Source: Xenopus tropicalis
Taxonomy: Eukaryota > Chordata > Amphibia > Anura > Pipidae
Direction: 5' to 3'
DNA: 64,000 nt
Assembly: GCF_000004195.4 (NCBI RefSeq)
Contig: NC_030678.2
Coordinates: 150,592,047 to 150,656,046 of the forward strand
Position numbers and translations under genes: made by a program. The notes beneath the pieces were generated by a model. It made no database searches. It had not been told where the DNA came from and saw only the letters and a program-made list of their open reading frames with translations. This document shows, piece by piece, positions 1 to 11,460 of this stretch. Every line of letters begins with the position of its first letter. The first letter of the stretch is position 1.

Positions 1-260
1 GCTACTACATCAGAAACCATACAAAAAAAATGTTAAAAGAAAAGCTGCTTAAATTAGATGTATAACATACTAAAGGTTAACGTAAAGGTAAACTTCCTTT
101 AAAAAGTAGGATTATCATGATGGTTTTATTGTTGCAGTCCAGAAGGTTTGCATCTAATTGGCTGCTATGGATTAAAAGAAAAGGACTATTTTGCCCATAT
201 TTGTACATAGCCCTTGTATTTGAGAAATATTTACGACATTTTTTTTTTTTTTTTAATACA

Positions 261-442
261 GGTGCCCATACACCTTCAGATCCGGTTCCCGATCCGACTA
301 GATTTCTTTAACCTGCCCGATCGAGATCTGCCCGATTTCAGGCCAGATATCGGTCGGGCAGGCCCATACACGGGCCGATTAGCTGCCGAATCGGTCTAAG
401 AGACCAATATCGGCAGCTAGAATCGGCCTGTGTATGCGGGCC
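261..442. mobile_element. MITE with ends like 'cccatacac' and internal CGATCGG-type repeats
   Basis: Imperfect inverted ends (GGTGCCCATACAC on the left, GTGTATGCGGGCC on the right) enclose palindromic stretches rich in 'gccgat' and 'atcggc'. The same core (a 'tacacgggccgat' end and 'agctgccga' segments) recurs in the larger element at 14434-14770, so both belong to one non-autonomous DNA transposon family. The superfamily is not certain. Confidence 0.6.
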
Positions 443-726
443 TTAAGGAACATTAACACCTACACCAGGGATACCCAATTTCAGGATCTCTACAAGGTTT
501 TTAATTACAATTCCTACACCTTCAACAGGCTTTGGTTTTCAGTGGGATTCTGGGATATGCAATTCAACAACATTCCAAGTCTCACCAGTTGCCCAATTCA
601 GCTTTATGCTTCTAATAAATTAGCCATATATTGTGCATCATAAATGAACGGCTACTTTAGATAGGTGGCCACGTCTTGCTTTGGCTAGATAAGCACTCCC
701 AGATAAAGATAACGCAGATAATGCAG

Positions 727-1040
727 TACAGGTATAGGACCCATTATCCAGAATGTTCGGGACCAAGGGTATTCCGGATAAGTGGTCTTTCCATAATTTG
801 GATCTCTATACCTTAAGTCTACTAAAAAATAAATAAAACATTTATTTTGCATCCAATAAGGATTATTTATCTCTTAGTTGGGATCAATTACAAGGTACAG
901 TTTTATTATTACAGAGAAAAAGGAAATCGGTTTTAAAATTCTGAATTATTTGATTAAAATGGAGTCTATGGCAGACGGGCTTTCCGTAATTCAGAGCTTT
1001 CTGGATAACGGGTTTCTGGATAAGGGATCCCATACCTGTA
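727..1040. mobile_element. palindromic MITE, 'ACAGGTATAGGACCC' family, copy 1
   Basis: The left end TACAGGTATAGGACCC and the right end GGGATCCCATACCTGTA are inverted repeats. Related copies in this window at 11134-11460 and 42661-42972 share 'ttatcc', 'ttaaggtat' and 'agaaaaaggaaat' blocks in the same order or reverse complement. It lies within cog6 intron 10. Confidence 0.75.
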
Positions 1041-1182
1041 GTAAGAATTGCTGTTGCATGTATTAAAAACATGTTTGTCAAACAACAACTCGCAATATCT
1101 GTGCACAACCCACAACAGGTATAGTTGACAAGAGAGTGGCAGGCTGACATTCCTGTGACGGACACATTACGCCAGACCGTAC

Positions 1183-1274
1183 CTTGAATATTTACAAGTT
1201 TCAGCAGAGACTCCAGGTGCTCTTTTTCGGAGGCGGTTGCCTGATGCAGCCAGGCCAGCATATCACCAACATAC
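1183..1274 (-). CDS. cog6: COG6 exon 10 (COG complex subunit 6)
   Basis: The acceptor ends at 1275 (minus-strand AG) and the donor GT begins at 1182. The exon is 92 bp: one base completes an Arg codon split with exon 9, then 30 codons, then one base of a Gly codon. The translation contains [20 protein letters not shown], nearly identical to the vertebrate COG6 segment as I remember it. It is the last COG6 exon present in this window. Confidence 0.93.
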
Positions 1275-1491
1275 CTTGCAAAGAGAAAAACAATACTTTA
1301 AATAACACAACAAGTTGCTCACTTAAAAATATGTAATTATTGGCAAAAAATATTTTCACACAGTCACAGCGTCAAGTTCATCTCCCCTAAACTCGTTTCT
1401 AAAAAAACAACCTTAAATGATTGTTAAAAATGCAATAATGTTCTGTTTGTATTAGAATAAAAGTCAAACTATATAACTATATATAAATTAC

Positions 1492-1620
1492 CTGAGAGGA
1501 TCATGAGAATGCATTTCGATAGGTCGTGGTGTGCCCCCAGGCCCTCCCCTTGTTAGAGCATCAATGAAGCCTCTGACCACTGCACTCCTTCTTGCCGTTC
1601 CAAATTCATCCAAAGTGTAA
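1492..1620 (-). CDS. cog6: COG6 exon 9
   Basis: 129 bp between an acceptor (AG at 1622-1621) and a donor (GTAATT from 1491). The translation reads [20 protein letters not shown] and continues with [19 protein letters not shown], matching conserved COG6 sequence. The first base completes an Asn codon begun in exon 8, and the last two bases start the Arg codon shared with exon 10. The exon is separated from exon 8 by the longest intron of the window. Confidence 0.93.
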
Positions 1621-2271
1621 CTGAAATAGAAACAGATTTTAATAAAACTAATGTTTGGAAAATAAAAAAAATAAAAACCCCAGAATAAATCAGTTGGTTT
1701 AAAGTCTTGGACTGGTTGGAGGGTACAAAATCAGAAATGGTGCAACTGGAAGACTCCAAAAGGAGTTATGTGGAAATCCATGCGCAAATGGCATGTGTAA
1801 AAACTTCAATACATAAGATACATTGTACTGCACGTGCACCAAAGCATGTCCCTGCACTGATGCGTCCTACATCATGCCCAATGCCTGCTTGGCAATAGCT
1901 TAAAAGCACTCTAGAAATCCCTTGTCAGGTGACTACTGCTTGTAAATGTAAATGTGATGTTTTTAAGTGACAACAGCCTAACAAACACCTGCGCTAGTGC
2001 TCCTGGGCAATTGCTATAAAAGTCGCATTCAAAATCATCCTGTGTGCAACTACCCATATAAACTGGACTGTTTCTTATACATGATAAGACTACTACTACT
2101 ATACAGTCTATATAGTCTGCATCTGGCACCAAAGTCAGTGTCAGCCCAGGTGCAGACACATGGAGCAGAGTTCAGTACAAAATGCATACTCTGGCATTTC
2201 ATATTCAAAATATGCTCCATGTACCTGCACCCATGCCAACATGGCACTGGGTACAAACATAGATATAAAGA

Positions 2272-2711
2272 AGGAGAAGGAAAGGTAAAAACTAAATAAT
2301 CTTTATCAGAAAGGTCTATGTAAATACAGCTATAAGTCCTCTACCAAAAGAAACACAAGATTTCTTGTCTCCTTTTTTGTAAACATGTTTTTAGGGTATC
2401 TGATTCCTCTCTCAGAAAAATCCTTCATTTCCAGGGCCAGAGTCTGCGCAGCTCTCTCCTTCCTCTTGCTCCCCCCCTCCAATAAGAATTCATAAAACTC
2501 ACTCTCCCCACCCTTAGGAATGTGTGATCTGAGCTATAACTGAGCTATACTGCAAACAGGAAGCTAAAATGGCAGCTGCAATCAATGAAAGCTTCTAGAG
2601 CTCTTTACTCAGGTATGATAAAGCTTTCTGCAGAATAAATATAGTGTTCTAGGTGGCACTAATGTGGAAAATCTATTGGCAGTAAAATGCCAAAATGACT
2701 TTCCTTCTCCT
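2272..2711. mobile_element. TTAA-type MITE, AGGAGAAGGAAAG family, copy 1
   Basis: The left end AGGAGAAGGAAAG and the right end CTTTCCTTCTCCT are inverted repeats. TTAA follows the right end at 2712; the left flank has degenerated to TAAAGA. A clearer copy of the family with TTAA on both sides is at 41249-41713. The TTAA target suggests the piggyBac or Kolobok group. No coding capacity. Confidence 0.65.
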
Positions 2712-3090
2712 TTAAGCGTAGGGGCAGATTCTTGGCCAGTGTTCATCCGCAGACTCAGAATGCACTACATGTGGCATAAGCCTAAGGGAAAGCTACACGT
2801 CATACTGTGCATAAGTATTTCTTGATACTAAGATATTTGAGAGTAAGTTGTTTATTGTTTTTTATTTTATCTACAGTGGCTTGCAAAAGTATTCGGCCCC
2901 CTTGAACTTTGCCACATTTTGTCACATTACAGCCACAAACATGAATCAATTTTATTGGAATTCCACGTGAAAGACCAATACAAAGTGGTGTACACGTGAG
3001 AAGTGGAAGGAAAATCATACATGATTCCAAACATTTATTACAAATAAATAACTGCAAAGTGGGGTGTGCGTAATTATTTAGCCCCCTGAG

Positions 3091-4207
3091 TCAATACTTT
3101 GTAGAACCACCTTTTGCTGCAATTCCAGCTGCCAGGCTTTTAGGGTATGTCTCTACCAGCTTTGCACATCTAGAGACTGAAATCCTTGCCCATTCTTCTT
3201 TGCAAAACAGCTCCAGCTCAGTCAGATTAGATGGACAGCGTTTGTGAACAGCAGTTTTCAGATCTTGCCACAGATTCTCCATTGGATTTAGATCTGGACT
3301 GTGACTGGGCCATTCTAACACATGGATATGTTTTGTTTTAAACCATCCCATTGTTGCCCTGGCTTTATGTTTAGGGTCGTTGTCCTGCTGGAAGGTGAAC
3401 CTCCGCCCCAGTCTCAAGTCTTTTGCAGACTCCAAGAGGTTTTCTTCAAAGATTGCCCTGTATTTGGCTCCATCCATCTTCCCATCAACTCCGACCAGCT
3501 TCCCTGTCCCTGCTGAAGAGAAGCACCCCCAGAGCATGATGCTGCCACCACCATATTTGACAGTGGGGATGGTGTGTTCAGAGTGATGTGCAGTGTTAGT
3601 TTTCCGCCACACATAGCGTTTTGCATTTTGGCCAAAAAGTTCTGTTTTGGTCTCATCTGACCAGAGCACCTTCTTCCACATGTTTGCTGTGTCCCCCACA
3701 TGGCTTGTGGCAAACTGCAAACGGGACTTCTTATGGTTTTCTGTTAACAATGGCTTTCTTCTTGCCACTCTTCCATAAAGGCCAACTTTGTGCAGTGCAC
3801 GACTAATAGTTGTCCTATGGACAGATTCCCCCACCTGTGCTGTAGATCTCTGCAGCTCAACCAGAGTCACCATGGGCCTCTTGGCTGCATTTCTGATCAG
3901 CGCTCTCCTTGTTCGGCCTGTAAGTTTAGGCTGATGCCACACCAGGCGTAGGGCTGATTTTTTCGGCAAGCGTTTTTCCGCTTGCCGAAAAAATCAGCCC
4001 TACGCCTGGTGTGGCATCAGCCTTAGGTGGACGGCCTTGTCTTGGTAGGTTTACAGTTGTGCCATACTCCTTCCATTTCTGAATGATCGCTTGAACAGTG
4101 CTCTGTGGGATGTTCAAGGCTTTGGAAATCTTTTTGTAGCCTAAGCCTGCTTTAAATTTCTCAATAACTTTATCCCTGACCTGTCTGGTGTGTTCTTTGG
4201 ACTTCAT
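3091..4207 (-). pseudogene. Tc1-type transposase split by a MITE
   Basis: Cut-and-paste transposase of the IS630/Tc1/mariner superfamily. The N-terminal part (4207 to about 4026) starts MKSKEHTRQVRD and carries a paired-like helix-turn-helix (YKKISKALNIPQSTVQAIIQ) and the GRPPK hook. The C-terminal part (3928 to 3091) carries the catalytic triad: D in WSDETK, D in QQDNDPKHKA, and E in SPDLNPMENLW, i.e. a DDE domain. Removing the 94-bp insertion and one copy of its 3-bp duplication leaves 1020 bp, exactly 340 codons with the stop, and I see no other stop or frameshift. The gene is therefore inactive mainly because of one insertion. A 339-residue product is the normal family length. Confidence 0.93.
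3929..4022. mobile_element. 94-bp hairpin MITE (Harbinger-like, TTA duplication) nested in the Tc1 gene
   Basis: A near-perfect palindrome: the left arm begins GGCTGATGCCACACCAGG, the right arm ends CCTGGTGTGGCATCAGCC, and the centre is a short T-run. It is flanked by TTA at 3926-3928 and 4023-4025, the target duplication typical of PIF/Harbinger elements. It interrupts the transposase between the GRPPK and LTGRTRR motifs. It has no coding capacity and could form a long hairpin. Confidence 0.88.
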
Positions 4208-5324
4208 GGTGTTGTTGCTCCCAATATTCTCTTAGACAATCTCTGAGGCCGTCACAGAGCAGCTGTATTTGTACTGACATTAGATTACACACAGGTGCAC
4301 TCTATTTAGTCATTAGCACTCATCAGGTAATGTCTATGGGCAACTGACTGCACTCAGACCAAAGGGGGCTGAATAATTATGCATACCCCACTTTGCAGTT
4401 ATTTATTTGTAAAAAATGTTCGGAATCATGTATGATTTTCGTTCCACTTCTCACGTGTACACCACTTTGTATTGGTCTTTCACGTGGAATTCCAATAAAA
4501 TTGATTCATGTTTGTGGCTGTAATGTGACAAAATGTGGAAAAGTTCAAGGGGGCCGAAAACTTTTGCAAGCCACTGTATATAGGCAACATATACTAAGAT
4601 TTTATAAGTTTATCTCATGCTCCCTTGTTCTTTATCACAAACTATCATCTTCCAGATAGCTGTATTGTTCCTTTTTCCAAACTATCCTTATACTGCATCA
4701 CTCTTACTGTGTGCTTAAACCCAACCTTCTGAATAAATGCACATTAACAAATGGCCTTGAAAAGCTTTTTACTGAAACCTGTGAAGTTCTCTCTCAATAG
4801 GGAGGTCACAAAACTATGTGGTATCACAGTTTTTCCCACTCTGAGACCTTGTAAAAAAAAAAAATAAATAAAATGACAATAAATAGCAATATTTTACAAG
4901 TGCTATATTTTGGGGTAGTAAGAGCTTGAAAATATAAAAAAAAAAATCAAGACAGCAAATCCATTCGGTGCATTTAGCATATAACAAGGACAAGCTAAAT
5001 TACTGACATGTCACCTGCAATACGGCATCCATTGTGCCGAGCTCTTTTAAAAGGGCAGAGGACAGAATTTGTCAGTCTTCACCCTGCAGTTTAGACCTGT
5101 CACTCTGCATCTGAAATCACAAGTTTACTGACAGCGATACCTTTTAAAGGCCCAAAGTGAAAGCTATTAAAGAAAACAATGCGGCATGGATTTCTGGCCA
5201 GCTCCATTAGCATGCTGAAACAATGCATGTATAACCCATGTATACTCCTCAGGTTGAACCAAAACAATGTTCGAAGTTATAGCTCAATATAAAACTCTGC
5301 TACAGTAGGAGAAGATTTCACTGA

Positions 5325-5360
<36 letters not shown>
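5325..5360. repeat. (TA)n microsatellite
   Basis: An uninterrupted run of alternating T and A with one phase break near 5350, just upstream of the L2-type LINE fragment. Confidence 0.9.
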
Positions 5361-5387
5361 GCAAAGGGAAATTTAACCTTCCATGGA

Positions 5388-6376
5388 CCACTACCCCCCA
5401 AATTGTTACATGGCTCCAAAACTATCATCAAATTTGCAGACGACACCACCATCATCGGCTGCATTTCTGATGGAGATGAGTCAGCTTACAGGGCAGAGGT
5501 GAGAGCCCTGACATCATGGTGCCGGGACAACAACCTGCTGCTCAACGTCAGCAAAACTAAGGAGCTCATTGTGGATTACAGGAGACTGCAGGGAGGAGGC
5601 CATACCCCCATTCACATTGAGGGAGCAGAGGTGGAGAGAGTCAGCAGCTTCAGATTCCTTGGCATCAATATCAGTGAGGATCCGAGTTGGTCTCACCATG
5701 TTGGTGTGATCACAAAAGCTGCAAGACAGCGGCTCTTCTTTCTGCGGCATGGACTCCAGAATACTCACAAACTTCTATCGATGCACCATTGAGAGTATTC
5801 TGTCTGGCTGTATCATCACCTGGTATGGCAGTTGTAATGCTTTGGACCGCAAAGCTCTGCAGAGGGTGGTGAGATCAGCAGAGCGCATCACCAGGACTGA
5901 ACTGCCGGCCATGCAGGACCTGTACAGACAGCGCTGTAGGAGGAAGATGCAGCGGATCCTCTCTGACCCCAGCCACAGACTTTTCACGCTCCTACCATCA
6001 GGCAGGCGGTACAGGAGCATCCAGACCCGCACCAGCAGATACAGAGACAGTTTCTACCCACAAGCCATCAGGCTTCTGAACTGCTGACATTCTACCCAAA
6101 CCAACACACACTCCCCATAACTACTGGACTCTTCCCAGTGTCACTTTAAGCAAAGCCACTTTAAATCCTCACTGCACAATTTCAAATATTGCATTGCATT
6201 TTATTATTGTAAATACTTGTACCTTTATTGCACACTTTTATTATATTTAATATTTGTATTTTTTTGTTTTTTGTTTTGTTTGTCTATGTAAAGTTGGGAG
6301 GAACACGGGTCAAAAAATTTCATTACAGTAATGATGCTTCATTGTTATTTGTATATGACAATAAACTTGAAACTTG
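5388..6376 (+). mobile_element. 5'-truncated L2-type LINE
   Basis: Only the 3' part of a non-LTR retrotransposon remains: the end of reverse transcriptase from the FADDTT box onward, the C-terminal region, and an A/T-rich 3' UTR ending in 'gacaataaacttgaaac', a tail style I associate with L2-type elements of fish and frogs. The 5' end stops abruptly after a TA microsatellite, as expected of incomplete reverse transcription. It is antisense to cog6. Confidence 0.8.
5403..6087 (+). pseudogene. LINE reverse transcriptase fragment (L2-type)
   Basis: The first frame (5403-5792) contains the catalytic IIKFADDTTIIG motif, then LTSWCRDNNLLLNVSKTKEL and FRFLGINISEDPSWSHH. After a frame change near 5750 the second frame (5749-6087) continues DSRILTNFYRCTIESILSG, ALQRVVRSAERI, then the LPSGRRYRSIQTRTSR and SFYPQAIRLLNC end typical of L2/CR1-group ORF2 C-termini. 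The shift coincides with the likely loss of a few codons after FFLR. Not functional. Confidence 0.88.
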
Positions 6377-6497
6377 GCAAGCATTAGTTGCCTGTAAAAT
6401 ATAGACCCTGTTAAATGTTCAAGGATGAACCACAATAACTGACTCAAGTATTACACTTACACTGCATGGAGACAGAAAGAAAGGAAATCCAGTCTAT

Positions 6498-7149
6498 GGG
6501 GCTGATTCACAAAAGGTTAAAAAAACGAGTGATATTTATAGCATGGGTTAAAAATATTATCACTTCTTATATTTGGAGAATTAACGATCGACACTTGTCT
6601 GAATTAAGAAGTGATTTTATTGTCGTTATTTATCTTGCGATGACATTTTTTCAAGCGATATTTTAAAGCACCCAATATATTTATGCGTTATTTCATAGCA
6701 CACGATATTAGCGCACATTATTACGCACATAACCGTTACTTTCTGAAAACTACTGTTCTGAAAATGACCATTTCCCTGAAAACTGGAGGATGCATCACTC
6801 TAGGGCCAACACAGACTTGATTCTCTTCTTCACAATCTAACAAAAATCCGACTGCAAACTCCATCTTGTCTTCACAAACGCTCACAAACCGCAATGTTTT
6901 TTGAGTAACGCCCACTCCTAGTAGGTGTTAATATTAGCACAAATTATCGCAATATTTCATGCATTATTATTTATATTAGAAAATGATCACAATGGACATA
7001 ACGCTTTGCGATAATGGAGATCTTTGTGCATGCGATATGAGTCGTAACGCATGCGAAATTACTTTGATGAATCGGTACTTAATTAACAAAAGCTTTTTAA
7101 CGCATAAAACTGTGTGTTAAGAGTTAACGACCTTTAGTGAATCAGCACC
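6498..7149. mobile_element. ~650-bp MITE with GGGCTGATTCAC ends
   Basis: The left end GGGCTGATTCACAAAAGG and the right end CCTTTAGTGAATCAGCACC are imperfect inverted repeats. The interior is rich in 'cgata', 'gttaa' and 'cgcat' words and has no reading frame of note. It resembles other frog non-autonomous DNA transposons whose ends read as 'tgattcac'. The superfamily is unresolved. Confidence 0.65.
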
Positions 7150-8170
7150 TACATCTCTACTCTCTCTCTAAAGTTTGAACACATTTGTGGAGGTTTTTGG
7201 ATCTTGTTTTATGTGTTATTAGTTAAAAAAGGTGAAATTGCTCTTTAAGCTACAGTTCCCCCAAAAGACCTGTTTTACTTATTAGTTACAATTGTATCTA
7301 AGTGCAGGTGTAGATTGTTATGTTTTCTGGGCTCTCTGCCAAAAGCTACTTATTGCATTAAGTTTGAGAAACACTGTATAGTTTTTAGCGTTCAGTGCAG
7401 GAGATCAAGAGAAACGTGGGGAGGTATGCTGCGGCAATAAAGGCACGTGACCATGCAGTGCACAAAGTGGGGAAAAACTGGCTGCCTGCGCCTAATTTTT
7501 GCACTTTGCTTTGTGAGTTGTAAATGATCAGTATGTTACTGCTAAAACTATCTCACAGCTACTGTCACTGACCTCCCAAGCACACACTGAAGATTTACCA
7601 AGCATATTTGGCATCAGCAACTTTTTTTTTTATTTGTGTTGTGCTCACTTTACCCAAAAGAATGCTATTTTGTACAATAGGCTCATAGGAAAAGCCTTTG
7701 TTCTTACCTGCTCCATTTAGCATGTTCTTATTTGGATGTCTATTCTTGCTATTTCTAGCCCATGCTAAGGATAAAAAGTCCCTATAAAAGCACGAGGTAC
7801 AGAGAGTGTTGTTCCCTCATTTAGCACTATTATGCTCTCTGATATCCAAACAGAGGCCAGCTGTATAGCAATCAGCGGGGAAGCAAACCAAACAGAGTCA
7901 TCTGGTGCCCGCTCACTCCTGCCGATGGAGCGCAGCTTTACTGCTAACCCCATGCCTCTTCCAAGAAACGGGGGCAATTTGCTCGGCACTTTATGCACAC
8001 ATCCGTATGACCCATATGTGCACTACTGTAAAGAAATCTCATCAGCCGCACTTTTATCAGCACAGTTCCACTCAATTAGATGTTGCTGTCGTGTTCTTGT
8101 GTTTAGAAATTACAGCAATTACAAAGAATGAAGCCTATTTCTATAGTGATGAAAGGTGTGATTATATGTT

Positions 8171-8634
8171 AAAGGGGATGTTCACCATAAAATTAACTTT
8201 AAGGGTTATGTAGAAAGTGCTATTTTGAAAAAAATTGCAATTGCTCTTCATTTTTTATCAATTGTCGTTTTTGAATTTTTTTAGATTTTTGTTCAGTAGT
8301 TCTACAACTTATAATTTCTGCAGCTATCTAGTTGCTAAGATCCAAATTACCTTAGCAACCTTAGCAGTGATTTGAAAGAGTGATAGGAATATAAATAGAG
8401 GAAGGTCTACCTTGAAAAATGAGTAATAAAAAGTAACAATAACAATAAAATTGTAGTTTCACAGAGCAATAGTCTTTTGACCACTGGGATCAGTGACCCC
8501 CATTTATAAACAGGAGTCAGTAGAGGCAAATAGTTCAACAACTAGAACAAATAAAACAATGAAGAACAATTGAAAAGTTTCTAAGAATAGGCCATTCTAT
8601 AACATACTAAAAGTTAACCCATAGGTGAACCATC
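8171..8634. mobile_element. MITE, AAGGGG..GTTCACC family, copy 1
   Basis: The left end is AAAGGGGATGTTCACC; the right part reads 'aacatactaaaagttaac..ggtgaacc'. Internal landmarks ('gttgctaag..ttaccttagcaacc', 'tcagtgacccc', 'agaacaattgaaaagt') recur at 39666-40918, 41762-42100, 44943-45480 and 52028-52458. It is therefore one of at least five dispersed copies here. Confidence 0.7.
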
Positions 8635-9679
8635 ATTAAGGGAGCTTTTTCATTTGCACCAGTCCCATCTACAGAGCCCCACCTACCTAGCCTTTTACCC
8701 TTATACTGTATTGAGCAACCCAGGCGTGGTAATTCACTATGTCTGCAGCTCCAGGCTTTGCTGTGGTTCGTAGTAAGCTGCTACTGCTGGGTGCAGTTGG
8801 GCCTAACCAATTGTAAAATGATGATAGCCCACCTATAGGCACAAGCCCTAAGGCAAACCAACTAATTCTATAATTGGGAATGCTGAGCCTAATCACACAG
8901 GAGCAGGTTGAGAGAGTAAATGTAATGATGGTGGCTTCAGTTCATGAGGTGTGCTTGGGTATTAGTATCACTTTAAGTAAAATAAATAAAAGCTTCTTTT
9001 TTCAAATATCTGAACTACACTAAATGGCCAAAAGTATCTGGGCATTTAATATGGAAAAACAAATCTGGACACCTTTCTAAAATCCCATGTCCTGAGCTGG
9101 AAAACTCTGAGCCAAGTTCCAAAGTGTCTTTGGAAGCAACATCAGAATGTAACTAAGTGGAAGCCTGATGGGCTGGGATGGCCCTGCACCTCCTGTCTGA
9201 GCCAAGAAGGCCTCACTGAGCCTGCACTGGGTTCCTGCTCCCACCCTGTGTGTTCCCTCCTGAATAATTCTTAGGGTGCAGATGTGGCAGGGCTCGAACA
9301 TTTGAAACTTGCCTCTTCCTCTTCAATGTCAGCTTTTTCCCTGGATTTGCTCTGTACTTGCTCTCTAGGCCCCCCACTTCTTAATCTAGGTGATACAGTG
9401 GGTTAATAGATGTAATAGAGAGCTGCACTCCAATTGGATCCTTCTAGTGCAGGGTGAAAAAGAAGACTGAGCTGAAATCAGTCACCTCTGAAATAAATCA
9501 ACCAAGAACAAATTCAGGTTTTTCTCCCACTTTTTAGTATAATTTCATTCCATTTTTTGCACTTATCTTACTTTCATGGGTTTAATTCTGTGCTCAATAT
9601 TCATTTTATGCATTGATTTTAGTGGCATATCTGGGGCTAATGCAATGTACAAATCCATTTTTTACGGTTTGACGGTTTG

Positions 9680-9935
9680 GGAAAAGGCAATTATTCAGCA
9701 TGGTAATGCACCAGTGCACAAAGGGAGTTCTGTATGGAACTGGCATGCCAAAATGGGAGTAAAAGAACCAAACTGGCCTGCTGGTACCACTGACATTAAC
9801 CAACGCCACCAACTATGGGATGAACTGGAACAATTTCTACCAACAACCTTCCAACATCCGATGGAAAGCCCTCCCAGAAGAGTAGATGCTGGTTCAGCAC
9901 CAAAGTTGAACAGCAGGTGTATTTCTATATTGTAG
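9680..9935 (+). pseudogene. decayed Tc1/mariner transposase remnant
   Basis: The frame 9576-9935 keeps a degraded DDE C-terminus: HGNAPVHKGSSVWNWHAKMG, EPNWPAG in place of LDWPAQSPDLNP, and LWDELEQ as the block with the final catalytic Glu. The first aspartate is lost. A Tc1-like end motif (CACTAAATGGCCAAAAGTAT) lies upstream at about 9015-9034, so the original element probably began there. It is much older than the copy at 2874-4576. Confidence 0.75.
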
Positions 9936-11133
9936 CTTGGTGGTGGTGGCAGCTGACCCTAAAGATGGAGCAGACTTTTTTTGGCTCAGTGCAGTGGACC
10001 ATGTAGCTTTTAAACAATAACCACAATGAAAAAATAATTACATATTAGCTAATCGGTGCTCAATCAAGGCAAATTTTGGCACCAATGCACCCCAAGGAAT
10101 TACTTCTCCTCCCTCTGCAAATCTACTCTTTACTATCATCCATACATTGCTCTGCTGTCCATGTAACCCCCTCCCACCTCTCATATATCTATCCTAGGCA
10201 GGATAGGCAACCGCCTAATGCATAATGCCAACATATTACATGCCGCTACTTCCCACTCTTTCGTACCTCTTGGCCCAGCACTGTGCATTATATATCTGAT
10301 ACTGTATTTTATGGCCTGAACTTGGGGTATAAATCGGTTTCCCGATTTATATAAAAATGGTCCTAAACCACAAAAAGTTCAAGGGTATTATATTTTTTTA
10401 ATTAACGATTCCTGCTTACATGAAACCAAATTACCGCACATGATCATAAGTAATCTGTTTTTAACCAAGTAGTGATGAAGCAAAGTAACTGTTAATACGA
10501 TAAATAATCGTTATTGAGGCTCGCCCTCTATACAAACTGTCAGCACACTGTTGCTGATAAAACTGGCTCTTCTGAGCCAAACTTAGTGACAACAAATTAG
10601 TTTCCAGGAAATATTTTGCAAGTTGAATGAAGCCTGTACGTCACTGGTTACTTTTACGCGAATTAAATAACAAGCAAATTGAGCTGGAAAGAGAAATGTT
10701 ACGGTAAGGGAAATAGTCTACTTATAAAACTGCAAGGTATTTGGACCGTTCCACATTCCTGCTCACTTTGTTTAGTCTTTTTAATAGTAAAACAAATGTG
10801 TCTGAATGATTTACTTTAAAACATAATTGGTGCAATGTGTTATTAGGCCAGAGTAAAAAAGCCCTTCCAGCAAAATGTGCACAATGCCATTCTGCTGTTC
10901 TCTTACTGCCTCCTTGTGGTAAATAATATTATAGTCCAAAAGGCACAGCATGATTTAAAATCCCATAAGGGTTACAATTTGTGCATATATACAGCTTTAC
11001 GGAAATACGGAAAATGAGCTTTCTATATTTAATCAGAACATTATAAGATATTGCAAATAAAAGCTGTGACAGAGTTACATTACAGTAAAAAAAAGATTGT
11101 ATGACCCTCCTTTAGCAGTAATTATAAGTGATA

Positions 11134-11460
11134 TATAGCATCCCTTATCCGGAAACCCATTATCCAGAAAGCTCCGAATTACGGAATGCCTGTCTCCCAT
11201 AGACTCCATTTTAATCAAATAATACAGAATTTTAAAACTGATTTCCTTTTTCTCTGTAGTAATAAAACAGTTCCTTGTAATTGATCCCTACTAAGATATA
11301 AATAATCCTTATTGGTTGCAAAACAATCCCATAGGGTTTAATTAATGTTTTATTGATTCTTTAGTAGACTTAAGGTATGGAGATCCAAATTGTGGAAAGA
11401 CCCCTTATCCGGAATACCCTTGGTCCCGAGCATTCTGGATAACGGGTTCTATACCTGTAT
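11134..11460. mobile_element. palindromic MITE, 'ACAGGTAT' family, copy 2
   Basis: It begins near ATAGCATCCCTTATCCGG and ends at GGGTTCTATACCTGTAT, with the same internal order as the element at 727-1040: 'ttatccagaaagctccgaatta', 'gatttcctttttctctg', 'gtagacttaaggtatgg'. Relative to that copy it is in reverse-complement arrangement. Confidence 0.75.

Larger units (their letters stand above)
1..1182 (-). other. cog6: cog6 intron 10 (partial, runs off the left edge)
   Basis: Non-coding DNA downstream of the exon 10 donor. It holds two MITE-like elements, at 261-442 and 727-1040. I found no continuation of the COG6 reading frame here, so exon 11 must lie left of base 1. Reading frames crossing 884-1261 are exon 10 running on into intron and MITE sequence. 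Confidence 0.7.
2874..4576 (-). mobile_element. Tc1/mariner-type DNA transposon with long inverted repeats
   Basis: The ends CAGTGGCTTGCAAAAGTATT (left) and its complement (right, ...TTTTGCAAGCCACTG) are flanked by TA at 2872-2873 and 4577-4578, the Tc1/mariner target site. The inverted repeats extend for roughly 200 bp, up to the GGGGTGTGCGTAATTATTTA region and its counterpart near 4370. The single gene runs on the minus strand and is interrupted by a 94-bp MITE. About 1.7 kb in total, 1.6 kb without the nested element, which is the usual Tc1 size. The element lies in cog6 intron 8 in the same orientation as cog6. Confidence 0.95.

Noticed and set aside
884..1261. A 125-codon minus-strand frame as a complete small gene
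   Set aside because: Its first ~27 codons are COG6 exon 10; the rest is intron and MITE read-through past a good splice donor.
7765..8213. Overlapping frames of 77-102 codons on both strands
   Set aside because: No similarity to any family I know, and several overlapping frames in the same stretch argue for chance.
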